Shown piece by piece: positions 1-10,220 of a stretch of 64,000 nucleotides of DNA; position 1 is the stretch's first letter; each line of letters opens with the position of its first letter. This stretch comes from Achromobacter denitrificans NBRC 15125. Its GTDB lineage: Bacteria; Pseudomonadota; Gammaproteobacteria; Burkholderiales; Burkholderiaceae_B. Made by a program: the position numbers and the translations under genes. The DNA is taken from the NCBI RefSeq assembly GCF_001571365.1, contig NZ_BCTQ01000010.1, positions 62,001-126,000 on the forward strand. The letters are read 5' to 3'. A model generated the notes under the pieces. That model was not told where the DNA came from and did no database searches. It saw only the letters and a program-made list of their open reading frames with translations.

Positions 1-225
1 GACCTGCCAGGCGCTTTGCGCGCCGCGCTGGTAGGCGGTGTCGACGGCGTAGGGAACGGGGATCCAGAGGCGCGTGTGGGCGCCGGGATCCTGCACGCTG
101 ATGTCGGTTGTCAGTTCGAAGGCGCGCCATCCGGCGCTGACGGGATTCCCGGCGCGCGCGATCTGGGGCAACGCGCCGGCGGCGCACACGGCGCCCGAGA
201 AACGGAGGAAGTGTCGGCGATCCAT
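1..225 (-). CDS. Transglutaminase-like periplasmic protein (N-terminal part, cut by window edge)
   Basis: Only the first 75 codons lie in the window; the gene runs off the left edge. The start ATG follows a GAGGG ribosome site. The N-terminus carries a twin-arginine export pattern (RRHFLRFSG), a short hydrophobic stretch and an Ala-x-Ala cleavage region ending near residue 25, so a folded periplasmic protein is expected. The segment around residues 50-56 (TRLWIPVPY) matches the opening strand typical of bacterial transglutaminase-like cysteine proteases. That family call is inference, because the catalytic Cys-His-Asp residues are outside the window. The gene is divergent from selD, 139 bp away. 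Confidence 0.6.
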   Translation of the reverse strand, partial: MDRRHFLRFSGAVCAAGALPQIARAGNPVSAGWRAFELTTDISVQDPGAHTRLWIPVPYAVDTAYQRGAQSAWQV

Positions 226-364
226 ATAGCCCTCACTCACGGTGAAGATTGGCTGTCGGTGCGCCCGGCGACGGGCGGCCGTCCGTTGCTGCGTGCTGCC
301 GGAACATCATAGGGCGAATTCCGGCGGCGGTGCTATCCTTTTCGCCTGACGAACGGAGATCGAG

Positions 365-1426
365 ATGACCCAGGATGTAGCTAGCGCGGCGGTGCCGCGG
401 TTGACTTCGCTGTCGCACGGCGGCGGCTGCGGCTGCAAGATCGCGCCGGGCGTGCTGTCGGCCCTGCTGGCCCGCTTCGGCCCGGCCGCCAGCTATCCGA
501 ACCTAATGGTCGGCACCGAAACCGCCGACGACGCGGCGGTGTACCGGCTCAACGACGAGCAGGCCCTGATCGCCACCACGGATTTCTTCATGCCCATCGT
601 GGACGATCCGTTCGATTTCGGCCGCATCGCCGCGACCAACGCGCTGTCCGACGTGTACGCCATGGGCGGCACGCCGATCATGGCGCTGGCGATCGTCGGC
701 ATGCCCATCAATGTGTTGCCGCACAGCGTCATTGCCGACATCCTGCGCGGCGGCGAGTCCGTGTGCGCGGACGCCGGCATACCGGTGGCGGGCGGCCACA
801 GCATCGACTCCGTCGAGCCCATCTACGGGCTCGCGGCGATGGGCCTGGTGCATCCGGCCCGCGTGAAGCGCAATGCCGACGCGCGCGCCGGCGACGTGCT
901 GATCCTCGGCAAGGGCCTGGGCGTGGGCATTTTGTCGGCGGCGCTGAAGAAGAACCGCCTGGACGAAGCCGGCTATCGCGTGATGATAGACACGACTACC
1001 CGACTGAACCGCCCGGGGCCGGCGCTGGCCGCGCTGGACGGCGTGCACGCCGTCACCGACGTGACCGGTTTCGGCCTGCTGGGCCACGCGCTGGAGATGG
1101 CGCGCGGCGCGAAGCTGGCCGCGCGCCTGAGGCTGGAGTCCCTGCCCTGGCTGCCGGGCGTGCAAGCCTACGCGGGGGAGGGCATCATCACGGGCGCGTC
1201 CGGCCGCAACTGGGCGTCCTACGGCGAATCCGTGCGCCTGGGCGATGCGGTCACCGACACGCAGCGAGCCTTGCTGACCGATCCCCAGACCTCCGGCGGC
1301 TTGCTGGTGTCCTGCGCGCCGGAAACGGCTGACGCCGTGCTGGACCTCTTCCGCAGCCAGGGCTTCGACCAGGCGGCCGTCATCGGCGAGATGACGGCGG
1401 GCGAGCCCGTGGTGCGGGTGGAGTGA
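365..1426 (+). CDS. selD: Selenide, water dikinase (selenophosphate synthase)
   Basis: Makes selenophosphate from selenide and ATP, the selenium donor for selenocysteine and for 2-selenouridine in tRNA. The 353 residues are normal family length. The glycine-rich N-terminal motif GGGCGCK is present; Cys22 and Lys25 line up with the catalytic Cys17 and Lys20 of the E. coli enzyme. The catalytic position is an ordinary Cys codon here, not UGA. An internal [10 protein letters not shown] motif and C-terminal DPQTSGGLL are further SelD signatures. The start follows GGAG. Neither selA/selB nor the tRNA selenouridine synthase is in the window, so which selenium product is made cannot be judged. The LysR gene converges on it downstream. 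Confidence 0.97.
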   Translation: MTQDVASAAVPRLTSLSHGGGCGCKIAPGVLSALLARFGPAASYPNLMVGTETADDAAVYRLNDEQALIATTDFFMPIVDDPFDFGRIAATNALSDVYAMGGTPIMALAIVGMPINVLPHSVIADILRGGESVCADAGIPVAGGHSIDSVEPIYGLAAMGLVHPARVKRNADARAGDVLILGKGLGVGILSAALKKNRLDEAGYRVMIDTTTRLNRPGPALAALDGVHAVTDVTGFGLLGHALEMARGAKLAARLRLESLPWLPGVQAYAGEGIITGASGRNWASYGESVRLGDAVTDTQRALLTDPQTSGGLLVSCAPETADAVLDLFRSQGFDQAAVIGEMTAGEPVVRVE

Positions 1427-1448
1427 TCCCGGCGGGGCTTTCCGGCCC

Positions 1449-2366
1449 CTAGGCGGTCAGGTCGCGCGCGGTGGCGGCGGCCTGTTCCATCAGCCACTGC
1501 ATGACGACTTCCGCGTCCGGCGTGCTGCGGCGCGCATTGCGCACCAGCCAGTAGGCCAGCTCGGTGGCGCGGGCGGCCTGGCCGCCGACGGCTTCCAGGC
1601 GCTTGTCCGCCAGCATCGGCGCGATCAGCGCCAGTCGCCCCAGCGCGATGCCGTGGCCGGCCAGCGCGGCGTGCACGATCTGGTCGTACTGGTTGAAGCG
1701 CAGCATGCCCCGGGCGGCAACCCGGCCCAGGCCGCGCGCGTTCAGCCATTCCGACCATTGCAGCCAGGGCCGCGTGGGATCGTCGAATTCCAGCAGCACG
1801 TGGCGCTGCAATTCTTCCGCGTCCAGTTCGCGCGCGCCGAGCGAAGGATGCGCCACCGGCACCACCGATTCCCCGAACAGCCAGGCCGCCGTGTCCGGCA
1901 CGCCGTCGCGCAGGCTGTAGCGGATCGCGATGTCCACGTTCTCGCGGTCGATGTCGATGAGCCGGTTGTCGGCCGCCACGCGCACGTCGATATGCGGATG
2001 GGCCTCCTGGAAGTCGCCCAGGCGCGGCAGGAGCCACAGCGAGGCCACGCCGATGGTGGTGGTGATGGTCACGGGGGTGCGCCTTTCGGGCGCGCGCAGC
2101 TGTTCGGTCAGGTCGCCCAGCTGGCTGAGCCAGACGTCGGCCATGCGGAACAGCTGGGCGCCTTCGGAGGTGAACGACACGCTGCGGAAGCCGCGCACCA
2201 GCAGGGGCACGCCCAGGTGGGCTTCCAGCGCCCGGATCTGGCGGCTCACGGCGGATTGGGTGACGTGCAGGTCCTGCGCCGCCAGGGTGATGCTCATGCG
2301 GCGGCCCACCGCCACGAAGCCCCGGACGAGATCAAGCGGAGGAAGTTTGGCCAGCGGATATGGCAT
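1449..2366 (-). CDS. LysR-family transcriptional regulator, GcvA-like
   Basis: A DNA-binding regulator of 305 residues, typical LysR length. The winged helix-turn-helix occupies roughly residues 10-68 (ITLAAQDLHVTQSAVSRQIR is the recognition region) and a periplasmic-binding-like co-inducer domain follows from about residue 95. The pattern PLLVRGFRSVSFTSEG and the effector-domain wording resemble the GcvA subgroup. It is divergent from the small DUF2917 gene with 144 bp between the starts; this pairing suggests that it controls that gene and itself, which is inference. The effector is not predictable from sequence. Confidence 0.9.
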   Translation of the reverse strand: MPYPLAKLPPLDLVRGFVAVGRRMSITLAAQDLHVTQSAVSRQIRALEAHLGVPLLVRGFRSVSFTSEGAQLFRMADVWLSQLGDLTEQLRAPERRTPVTITTTIGVASLWLLPRLGDFQEAHPHIDVRVAADNRLIDIDRENVDIAIRYSLRDGVPDTAAWLFGESVVPVAHPSLGARELDAEELQRHVLLEFDDPTRPWLQWSEWLNARGLGRVAARGMLRFNQYDQIVHAALAGHGIALGRLALIAPMLADKRLEAVGGQAARATELAYWLVRNARRSTPDAEVVMQWLMEQAAATARDLTA

Positions 2367-2510
2367 TCGTAAAACTCATGCGTACCGGACAGAAATGTCG
2401 CTTGAGCAATAGTACTCCGAGGGCGTTCAATAGGACTCAGACGACGGGTCCCGGGGCGACAGCCCCGCGATCCGCCGCGATTGCCGCCGCCGCGGCCCGG
2501 GAGGAACGCC

Positions 2511-2747
2511 ATGATCCAGGTATGTTGCACTGCGGGAATGTCATTCCGTTTGGCCGGCGGGTCGACTATGCTGCTCAAGCGCGCATCGGGCCTTCGCATC
2601 GTGTGTCACGCCGGCACCTTGTGGGTATCCGAATACCGCCGCTTCGATGACAGCGTGCTGCAAGCCGGTGATTCCGTCACCGTCGGCAGCGATCGCGATG
2701 TCGTTCTCAGCGGCCTGCCGGATGCGCAGGTCGCGCTACTTTCCTAG
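2511..2747 (+). CDS. DUF2917 domain protein, 78 residues
   Basis: A small protein of unknown function. I chose the ATG preceded at good spacing by GGGAGGA; a TTG 30 bp upstream in frame has no ribosome site. The body (SFRLAGGSTMLLKRASGLRIVCHAGTLW and then an AGDSVTVGSDRDVVLSGL strand pattern, quoted in parts) has the all-beta, cupin-like look of DUF2917, a family often encoded next to LysR genes in Burkholderiales. It has no signal peptide or membrane segment. It is divergent from a LysR gene that probably regulates it. Confidence 0.75.
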   Translation: MIQVCCTAGMSFRLAGGSTMLLKRASGLRIVCHAGTLWVSEYRRFDDSVLQAGDSVTVGSDRDVVLSGLPDAQVALLS

Positions 2748-2811
2748 GGCCCGCGCGAGGCTTTTTTAGTGTTAACAGGCCCTGGGTATCCTGGCCCCTC
2801 CGGAGTTCGTG

Positions 2812-3468
2812 ATGACTGCGTCCCTGCCCGATACGCCCCGCATCGAGATGTGGTTCGATTTCGCCAGCCCATACAGCTATCTGGCCATCGAGCGCATCGA
2901 CGTCCTGGCCCGCGAAGCCGGGGTGCGGGTAGACCTGCGCCCCTTCCTGCTGGGCCCCATCTTCCAGGCCCAGGGCTGGAACGACACGCCGTTCCGGCTC
3001 TTCCCGGGCAAGGGCGCCTACATGATGCGCGACATCGCCCGCCTGGCCGAGAAATACGGCGTGGTCTACAACCGGCCGCGCCTGTTTCCGCGCATGAGCG
3101 TGCTGCCCGCGCGCATCGCCCTGCTGGGCCAGGACGAGCCCTGGGGCCGCAATTTCTGCGTGGCGGTTTTCCGCGCCAATTTCCAGCACGACCTGGACAT
3201 CCAGGCCGAGGACGTGGTGCACGGGCTGCTGACGGACCTCTCGCTGGACGCGGACGCCCTGATCGCGCGCGGCAAGTCCGAGGCCGCCAAGGAAGCGCTG
3301 CGCCGCCAGGTGGACCGCGCCCGCAACCTGGGCCTGTTCGGCGCGCCCACGTTCTTCGTGGACGGCGAGATGTTCTGGGGCAACGACCGCCTGGAAGACG
3401 CGCTGGACTGGACCCGCCGGCCCGCGCCCGCCGCCAGCGCCTGGACGCCGCCCGCGGTCCGCGCCTGA
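2812..3468 (+). CDS. 2-hydroxychromene-2-carboxylate isomerase / kappa-class GST-like (DsbA family)
   Basis: A cytoplasmic thioredoxin-fold protein of 218 residues. The N-terminal FDFASPYSYLA segment is the hallmark of the HCCA isomerase/kappa GST group, in which a serine replaces the DsbA active cysteine and binds glutathione. The C-terminal GLFGAPTFFVDGEMFWGNDRL is the cis-proline loop and substrate side. ATG at 2812 sits 6 bp after GGAG; an in-frame GTG one codon upstream is a possible alternative start. Family members isomerise naphthalene catabolites, but no naphthalene genes are nearby, so a general glutathione-linked role is equally possible. Confidence 0.88.
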   Translation: MTASLPDTPRIEMWFDFASPYSYLAIERIDVLAREAGVRVDLRPFLLGPIFQAQGWNDTPFRLFPGKGAYMMRDIARLAEKYGVVYNRPRLFPRMSVLPARIALLGQDEPWGRNFCVAVFRANFQHDLDIQAEDVVHGLLTDLSLDADALIARGKSEAAKEALRRQVDRARNLGLFGAPTFFVDGEMFWGNDRLEDALDWTRRPAPAASAWTPPAVRA

Positions 3469-3683
3469 ACGCCGCTTTCACGCCAGTTTTTTCGTCAACG
3501 CAACTTCAAGCAATGAAGAACGCCAGCAGTGCCTATCGCGGCGCGCCCATGCCGGGCGGCCGTTCGTTTACGCAATTCCGCGCAGCCCGCATCCGGCGCG
3601 TCTCGTTCCAGTGGAAGCTGGCCGAACGCGCGGCGCCGGCGGGCAAACGGGATCCGAAGGACGGGACCTAGCCCGGCCGCGAT

Positions 3684-4061
3684 TCACCCTCTGGTCACGG
3701 GCGCCACGCGCGCCCATTCTTCGTCAGAGTACAGGCGCGAGCGCAGCAGGAAACGCTTGCCCTCGGCGCTGTCCAGCGAAAAGGCGCCGCCCCGGCCGGG
3801 GACGGCGTCGATGATGAGCTGGGTGTGCTCCCAATACGCGAACTGGTCCTCGCCCATGTAGAACGGGCAGCCCTCCAGGTCGCCCAGCAGCACGTCCGAG
3901 CCGCCCACCATGAATTCCCCCAGCGCATAACACATGGGGGAACTGCCGTCGCAGCATCCTCCGGACTGGTGGAACATCAGCGGGCCGTGCTTGGCGCGCA
4001 GCGTATCGATCAGGCGGCGGGCCTCGTCGGTGGCGACGACGCGCGGCGTTGATTCTGGCAT
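3684..4061 (-). CDS. DUF779 domain protein
   Basis: A protein of 125 residues with a conserved Cys-rich N-terminal half (HQSGGCCDGSSPMC) that could bind a metal; no signal peptide. It lies 57 bp downstream of the aldehyde dehydrogenase on the same strand. DUF779 genes commonly sit beside AcoD/ExaC-type aldehyde dehydrogenases in proteobacteria, so a helper role in aldehyde oxidation is likely but unproven. Transcription probably comes from the sigma-54 promoter upstream of the dehydrogenase. The gap from 3469 to 3683 holds no supported gene. Confidence 0.85.
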   Translation of the reverse strand: MPESTPRVVATDEARRLIDTLRAKHGPLMFHQSGGCCDGSSPMCYALGEFMVGGSDVLLGDLEGCPFYMGEDQFAYWEHTQLIIDAVPGRGGAFSLDSAEGKRFLLRSRLYSDEEWARVAPVTRG

Positions 4062-4118
4062 GTCAGGCTCCTTGGCGGCGCGCCGGGCCTCGCGGCCCGG
4101 CGCCAGCCTATTGCCGGA

Positions 4119-5648
<1,530 letters not shown>

Positions 5649-5700
5649 GCTTGTCTCCGGTATTGTGGGAATGCGGCAGTCGGCTGCCTGATGCGTATCA

Positions 5701-5716
5701 AGCAAGGAACGTGCCA
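5701..5716 (-). promoter_or_regulatory. Sigma-54 (-24/-12) promoter of the aldehyde dehydrogenase
   Basis: Read on the minus strand this is TGGCACG-TTCC-TTGCT, agreeing with the sigma-54 consensus (TGGCACG-N4-TTGCW) at every defined position, including the invariant GG and GC. A start site about 12 bp downstream would leave a leader of roughly 40 nt before the dehydrogenase ATG. The gene encoding a sigma-54-dependent activator lies immediately divergent. Confidence 0.9.
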
Positions 5717-5802
5717 GTCCGGACTTATCCCCTGGACAGCCCGCTCCCTGCATGCGAAAGTTGATTTTCAAGCCCGCGTGGCGGCCGCGGCGGGAACACC
5801 GC

Positions 5803-5819
5803 TGTCGCGTTTTGCGACA
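5803..5819. promoter_or_regulatory. Candidate activator-binding inverted repeat (upstream activating site)
   Basis: A perfect dyad TGTCGC-N5-GCGACA. It lies about 87 bp upstream of the -24 element, the usual distance for an enhancer bound by a sigma-54 activator, and 47 bp before the activator's own start codon, so it could also serve autoregulation. Between it and the promoter is an AT-rich stretch with an AATCAA half-match to the IHF site (minus strand, 5761-5766). The function is inferred from position. Confidence 0.6.
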
Positions 5820-5820
5820 T

Positions 5821-5850
5821 CGTCGCAGAACAGGCGTCGCAGAACGCCTG
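5821..5850. repeat. Tandem CGTCGCAGAAC repeat with an overlapping inverted repeat
   Basis: The 11-mer CGTCGCAGAAC occurs at 5821-5831 and again at 5835-5845. The second copy overlaps a perfect inverted repeat CAGGCGT-N6-ACGCCTG at 5831-5850. The block ends 15 bp before the activator start codon and just before its AGGAGA ribosome site. It may be a second operator or a leader hairpin controlling activator synthesis. Confidence 0.5.
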
Positions 5851-5865
5851 TCCCAGGAGACATGC

Positions 5866-7752
5866 ATGGCCACTCATTCCCGTCAGCAGGCGCTGACGCA
5901 AGCGCGCCTGCTGTTCAACCAGCAGGGCGCCGTGCCCGGCGGCATGGTCGCCGAGCCCATCCTGCGCTCGTGGCGGCGCTGCGCCGACCTGGGCTTCGAC
6001 ATGCGCGGCGTGCGTCGCGCCGAGCTTATGACCCAGGGCGAGTTGCGCGAGGCCCAGCAGCGCAACGAGGCGCTGCGCCGGATGTCCGATCCCGCCATGT
6101 CCATGCTGCGCCGCCAGGCGGGCGGCAGCGGCAGCCTGGTGATCCTCTCCGATGCCCAGGGCCTGGTGCTGGACACCGACGGCGACACCGGCTTCGCCCA
6201 GCGCGCTTCGCGCGTGGCGCTGATGCCCGGCGCGCCCTGGGACGAGGCCGCGGCCGGCACCAATGCCATCGGCACCGCGCTGGTGGAGGGCCGGCCTATC
6301 GCGGTGCACGGCGCCGAGCACTATTTCGAACCGAACCGCATCCTGACCTGCGCCGCCGTCCCCATTACCGATAGCGAAGGCCGCACGGTCGGCGTGCTGG
6401 ACCTGTCCAGCCAGGCGCGCGAGATCCGTCCCGAAATGCTGGAGCTGGTTCGCGCGGCCGTCGACCTGATCGAGCACAACCTGTTCGAGCAAGCCTATGA
6501 ACAGCATGCGGTGCTGCGGCTGCACACGGACCATTCCGGCCTGGGCATGCCGGGCGAGGGGCTGCTGGCCTTCGACGGCGATCGGCTCGTCGGCGCGAAC
6601 CGCCGCGCCTTGCAGGCCCTGGGCCTGGCCCCGACCGCGCTGGGCGTCTACCGTTACGCGGACGTGTTCGAGGGCGACATCGAGCGCTGCCCCGACGCCG
6701 CGGGCCGGGTGCAGGCGCGCTCCGGCGCGGTCTACCATGCGCGCCTGCGCTGGCCGCGTTCCCGCGCCCGCCAGGCGCCGGCGCCGGCCTTGCCGCCCGT
6801 CGCCGCGACGCGTCCCGCCGCGCCGAATTTCGATGCCGCCACCCTGGGCGCGCTGGCGCGCGCCGTGCACCTGTCGGATGCGGGCGTGGCCATTCTGCTG
6901 CAGGGCGAAACCGGCGTGGGCAAGGAAGTCTTCGCGCGGCAATTGCATGCGCGCGGCAAGCGGGCCGCCGGGCCCTTCGTGGCGGTGAACTGCGCCGCGC
7001 TGCCCGAAAGCCTGATCGAATCCGAATTGTTCGGCTATGAAGACGGCGCCTTCACCGGCGCGCGGCGGCAGGGCCGCAAGGGCCTGCTGCGCCAGGCGCA
7101 TGGCGGCGTGCTGTTCCTGGACGAGATCGGCGACATGCCGCTGATGCTGCAATCGCGCCTGCTGCGCGTGCTGCAGACGCGCGAGGTATCGCCGCTGGGC
7201 GCGGCGCGCCCGGTGCCGGTGGATTTCGCGCTCGTCTGCGCCACCCATCGCCCGCTGGCGCACGAGGGCCAGGACGCGCCCGTGCGGCCCGACCTGTACT
7301 TCCGGATCGCCGAATACACCGTCACGCTGGAGCCGCTGCGCGCGCGCCCGGACCGCCTCGAACTGCTGCGCGGCCTGTGGGCGGCGCACGGCGCGGGGCC
7401 GGTGCTGCCGCCCGACATCGAAGCCATCCTGGAGGCCTATCCCTGGCCCGGCAACTACCGGCAGATGGTGGCCGTGCTGCGCACGCTGCACGTGCTGGCC
7501 GGGCCGGCGGGCGTGGTCGACGCCGACATGCTGCCCGCCGACATCCGCGGCGCGCAAGCCGCCGCGTCGTCTCCGGAAAGCGGCGATCCTGCCAGCCTGC
7601 AGGGATTGACGGATGCCGCTATTCGCGCCGCCCTGGCCGCGCATGGCGGCAACGTCAGCCGTGCGGCGCGGGCGCTGGGCCTGCATCGCAGCACCCTGTA
7701 CCGGCGCGCCGCCGCAATGGCCTCACCGCGCGCGCGGCAGGGCGCGGACTAG
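5866..7752 (+). CDS. Sigma-54-dependent transcriptional activator, AcoR family
   Basis: An enhancer-binding protein of 628 residues. It has an N-terminal GAF-type sensor (about 75-210), an AAA+ ATPase with Walker A GETGVGKE at 347-354, the sigma-54 contact loop GAFTGA at 394-399 and Walker B VLFLDE at 415-420, and a C-terminal Fis-type helix-turn-helix (about 590-620, [22 protein letters not shown] in parts). All elements needed to open a sigma-54 promoter are intact. I chose the ATG 5 bp after AGGAGA, which gives the MATHSRQQ start; frame-open codons upstream lack a ribosome site. Divergent from the aldehyde dehydrogenase, whose promoter region holds a sigma-54 element. The inducer is probably an aldehyde or alcohol metabolite (inference). 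Confidence 0.93.
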   Translation: MATHSRQQALTQARLLFNQQGAVPGGMVAEPILRSWRRCADLGFDMRGVRRAELMTQGELREAQQRNEALRRMSDPAMSMLRRQAGGSGSLVILSDAQGLVLDTDGDTGFAQRASRVALMPGAPWDEAAAGTNAIGTALVEGRPIAVHGAEHYFEPNRILTCAAVPITDSEGRTVGVLDLSSQAREIRPEMLELVRAAVDLIEHNLFEQAYEQHAVLRLHTDHSGLGMPGEGLLAFDGDRLVGANRRALQALGLAPTALGVYRYADVFEGDIERCPDAAGRVQARSGAVYHARLRWPRSRARQAPAPALPPVAATRPAAPNFDAATLGALARAVHLSDAGVAILLQGETGVGKEVFARQLHARGKRAAGPFVAVNCAALPESLIESELFGYEDGAFTGARRQGRKGLLRQAHGGVLFLDEIGDMPLMLQSRLLRVLQTREVSPLGAARPVPVDFALVCATHRPLAHEGQDAPVRPDLYFRIAEYTVTLEPLRARPDRLELLRGLWAAHGAGPVLPPDIEAILEAYPWPGNYRQMVAVLRTLHVLAGPAGVVDADMLPADIRGAQAAASSPESGDPASLQGLTDAAIRAALAAHGGNVSRAARALGLHRSTLYRRAAAMASPRARQGAD

Positions 7753-7762
7753 GGACCAGCGC

Positions 7763-8551
7763 TCAGGAGATCAGGCGCGCAAGTTCCGCGCCCGGATCCT
7801 TGGCGCGCATGAAGGCTTCGCCCACCAGGAACGCATTGACCTTGTGGCTGCGCATCAGCTGCACGTCTTCCGGCTTGAGGATGCCGCTTTCGGTAACGAC
7901 GCGCTTGCCCGCGGGGATCTGGGGCAGTAGGTCCAGCGTGTTCGACAAGCTGGTCTCGAAGGTGCGCAGATTTCGGTTGTTGATGCCGAGCAGCGGGGTC
8001 TTCATGGTCAGGGCGACGTCCAGTTCCTTGGCGTCGTGCACTTCCACCAGCACGTCCATGCCCAGTTCCATGGCCAGCGTTTCATAGTCGCGCAGTTGCG
8101 CGGGGCTGAGCGCGGCCACGATCAGCAGCACGCAGTCCGCGCCCATCGCGCGCGCGGCGATGATCTGGTAGGGGTCGATCACGAAGTCCTTGCGCAGGAC
8201 CGGCAGCGAGCAGGCCGCGCGGGCCTGGCGCAGGTGATCGTGGGAACCCTGGAAGAACTGCACGTCGGTGAGCACGGACAGGCAGGCCGCGCCGTGCACC
8301 GCGTACGAAGCAGCGATCTCGGCGGGATTGAAGGTGTCGCGCAGCACGCCCTTGGAAGGCGACGCTTTCTTGATTTCGGCGATGACGCCGGCCTTGCCCT
8401 GCGAGATCTTGTCTTCGATGGCCTGGGCGAAGCCGCGGACGTCTTGCCGCGCCTGCGCCTCGCGCAGGACTTCGGCTTCGCTGCGCATCTGGCGGGCGGC
8501 GGCGACTTCCTCGACCTTGACGGCGAGGATCTTCGCGAGAATATCGTTCAT
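7763..8551 (-). CDS. trpC: Indole-3-glycerol phosphate synthase
   Basis: Closes the indole ring: converts carboxyphenylamino-deoxyribulose phosphate to indole-3-glycerol phosphate in tryptophan synthesis. The 262 residues are those of a monofunctional TrpC, not the TrpC-TrpF fusion of enterobacteria. The (beta/alpha)8 motifs are visible: [12 protein letters not shown] (substrate lysine), [13 protein letters not shown] and [12 protein letters not shown]. Its ATG overlaps the trpD stop by 4 bp (ATGA), so translation is coupled. It is the last gene of the minus-strand run; the AcoR-type gene converges on it with a 10 bp gap. Confidence 0.98.
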   Translation of the reverse strand: MNDILAKILAVKVEEVAAARQMRSEAEVLREAQARQDVRGFAQAIEDKISQGKAGVIAEIKKASPSKGVLRDTFNPAEIAASYAVHGAACLSVLTDVQFFQGSHDHLRQARAACSLPVLRKDFVIDPYQIIAARAMGADCVLLIVAALSPAQLRDYETLAMELGMDVLVEVHDAKELDVALTMKTPLLGINNRNLRTFETSLSNTLDLLPQIPAGKRVVTESGILKPEDVQLMRSHKVNAFLVGEAFMRAKDPGAELARLIS

Positions 8552-9579
8552 TTCTGGAATTTCCGGGTATATGCGCAGAATTCTTCCAGCTTGGCTCGCG
8601 CCGCGCCGGTGGAAATCAGTTCAAATGCTAGCGCTAAGGCTGCGGGAATGGAATCGGCTTTATTGCCGGCATAGATCGCGAGCCCGGCATTGAGCGCGAC
8701 AATGTCGCGGGCCGTGCCCTCGACATTCTCCAGCGCCTCGATGACAAGCTCGCGCGATTGTTCGCGATTGGACACCTTGATGCTCCGGTTGGACATCATG
8801 GATAGCCCGTAGTCTTCGGGATGGATCTCGTATTCGAGGACTTTTCCGTCCTTGAGTTCCCCGACCATGGTGGCGCCGCCGAGCGAGGCTTCGTCCATGC
8901 CGTCCTTGCCGTGCACCACCAGCACGTGGCGCGAGCCCAGGCGTTCCAGCACGCGCACCTGGATGCCGACGAGGTCGGGGTGGAACACGCCCATGAGCTG
9001 GTTGGCCGCGCCGGCCGGGTTGGTCAGCGGGCCGAGGATGTTGAAGATCGTCCGGACGGCCAGCTCCTTGCGGACGGCGGCCACGTTTTTCATGGCGCCG
9101 TGGTGGGCGGGCGCGAACATGAAGCCGATGCCGGTCGCCTGGATGCACTCGGCCACTTCCTGGGGCGTCAGCACCAGGTTGGCGCCCAGGGCTTCCAGCA
9201 CGTCGGCGCTGCCGCTGGAGGACGAGGCGCTGCGGTTGCCGTGCTTGGCGATCGGCACGCCGGCCGCCGCCGCCACGAACATGGCGGTGGTGGAGATATT
9301 GAAGGTGTGGCTGCCGTCGCCGCCGGTGCCGCACATGTCCAGCAGGTCCTGCGGGTTGGGCGTGACGACGGGCGTGGCGAATTCACGCATGACCTCGGCG
9401 GCCGCGGTGATCTCGCCGATGGTCTCCTTTTTCACGCGCAGGCCCATGAGCAAGGCGCTGGCGATCTGCGGCGACATCTCGCCGCGCATCAGCATGCGCA
9501 TCAGATGCAGCATTTCGTCGTGGAAGATTTCGCGGTGTTCAATGCAGCGCGTCAGCGCGTCGGATAGGGAAATAGTCAC
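8548..9579 (-). CDS. trpD: Anthranilate phosphoribosyltransferase
   Basis: Adds the phosphoribosyl group of PRPP to anthranilate. It has 343 residues, normal for a stand-alone TrpD. The PRPP loop [17 protein letters not shown] and the following [19 protein letters not shown] are textbook signatures; [19 protein letters not shown] and LGPLTNPAG follow as expected. It uses a GTG start placed after GAAGGA. The neighbours are trpG upstream (12 bp gap) and trpC downstream (ATGA overlap), so it belongs to the same transcript. Confidence 0.98.
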   Translation of the reverse strand: MTISLSDALTRCIEHREIFHDEMLHLMRMLMRGEMSPQIASALLMGLRVKKETIGEITAAAEVMREFATPVVTPNPQDLLDMCGTGGDGSHTFNISTTAMFVAAAAGVPIAKHGNRSASSSSGSADVLEALGANLVLTPQEVAECIQATGIGFMFAPAHHGAMKNVAAVRKELAVRTIFNILGPLTNPAGAANQLMGVFHPDLVGIQVRVLERLGSRHVLVVHGKDGMDEASLGGATMVGELKDGKVLEYEIHPEDYGLSMMSNRSIKVSNREQSRELVIEALENVEGTARDIVALNAGLAIYAGNKADSIPAALALAFELISTGAARAKLEEFCAYTRKFQK

Positions 9580-9591
9580 GATGCTTCCTTC

Positions 9592-10158
9592 TTAGGCGAG
9601 GTTCAGGAAATTGCGCAGCAAGGCATGGCCATGCTCGCTGAGCACGGACTCGGGATGGAACTGTACTCCGTACAGCGGCAGGGTCTTGTGGGCCACGCCC
9701 ATGATGTCGCCGTCGGGCGCGGTCGCCGTGACGGTCAGGCAGTCGGGCAGGGTGGCGGGATCGATGGTCAGGGAGTTGTAACGGATGGCCGTGTACGGGG
9801 TGGGCAGGCCGGCGAAGATGTCGGTGCCGGTGTGCGAGATTCGCACGGTCTTGCCGTGCATGATCTGCTGCGCGCGCACGATGTCGCCGCCGTAGGCCGC
9901 GCCGATGGCCTGGTGGCCCAGGCACACGCCCAGGATGGGCTTCTTGCCCGCGAAGGCCTGGATGACGGGCACCGAGATGCCCGCCTCGGCGGGGGAGCAG
10001 GGGCCGGGCGACACGCAGATGCGGTCCGGATTCATGGCGGCGATCTCTTCCAGCGTGATCTGGTCGTTGCGCGCCACGCGCACGTCTTCGCCCAGTTCGC
10101 CGAAGTATTGCACCAGGTTGTAGGTGAAAGAGTCGTAATTGTCGATCATCAACAGCAT
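9592..10158 (-). CDS. trpG: Anthranilate synthase component II (glutamine amidotransferase)
   Basis: Releases ammonia from glutamine for TrpE. It is a class I amidotransferase of 188 residues: nucleophile Cys79 in GVCLGHQ and the His-Glu pair in VQFHPES near residue 170. The start at 10158 follows AGGAG and gives the standard [18 protein letters not shown] opening; upstream open frame lacks these features. Monofunctional and separate from trpD. Such a TrpG may also serve folate synthesis (PabA role) in bacteria lacking a separate pabA; that cannot be judged here. Confidence 0.98.
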   Translation of the reverse strand: MLLMIDNYDSFTYNLVQYFGELGEDVRVARNDQITLEEIAAMNPDRICVSPGPCSPAEAGISVPVIQAFAGKKPILGVCLGHQAIGAAYGGDIVRAQQIMHGKTVRISHTGTDIFAGLPTPYTAIRYNSLTIDPATLPDCLTVTATAPDGDIMGVAHKTLPLYGVQFHPESVLSEHGHALLRNFLNLA

Positions 10159-10220
10159 TGTTTTTCTCCTGTCGGGCCGTCCGGCGGCCGCTTGGAATGT
10201 CCGGGTCGGGCGCGGGGGCC

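Noticed and set aside
428-439. Selenocysteine in SelD
   Set aside because: The catalytic position is encoded by TGC, an ordinary cysteine codon.
3513-3671. Possible 52-codon Arg-rich gene between the chromene-isomerase-like gene and DUF779
   Set aside because: No ribosome site, no recognisable fold or family wording, and a composition expected from any open frame in GC-rich DNA.
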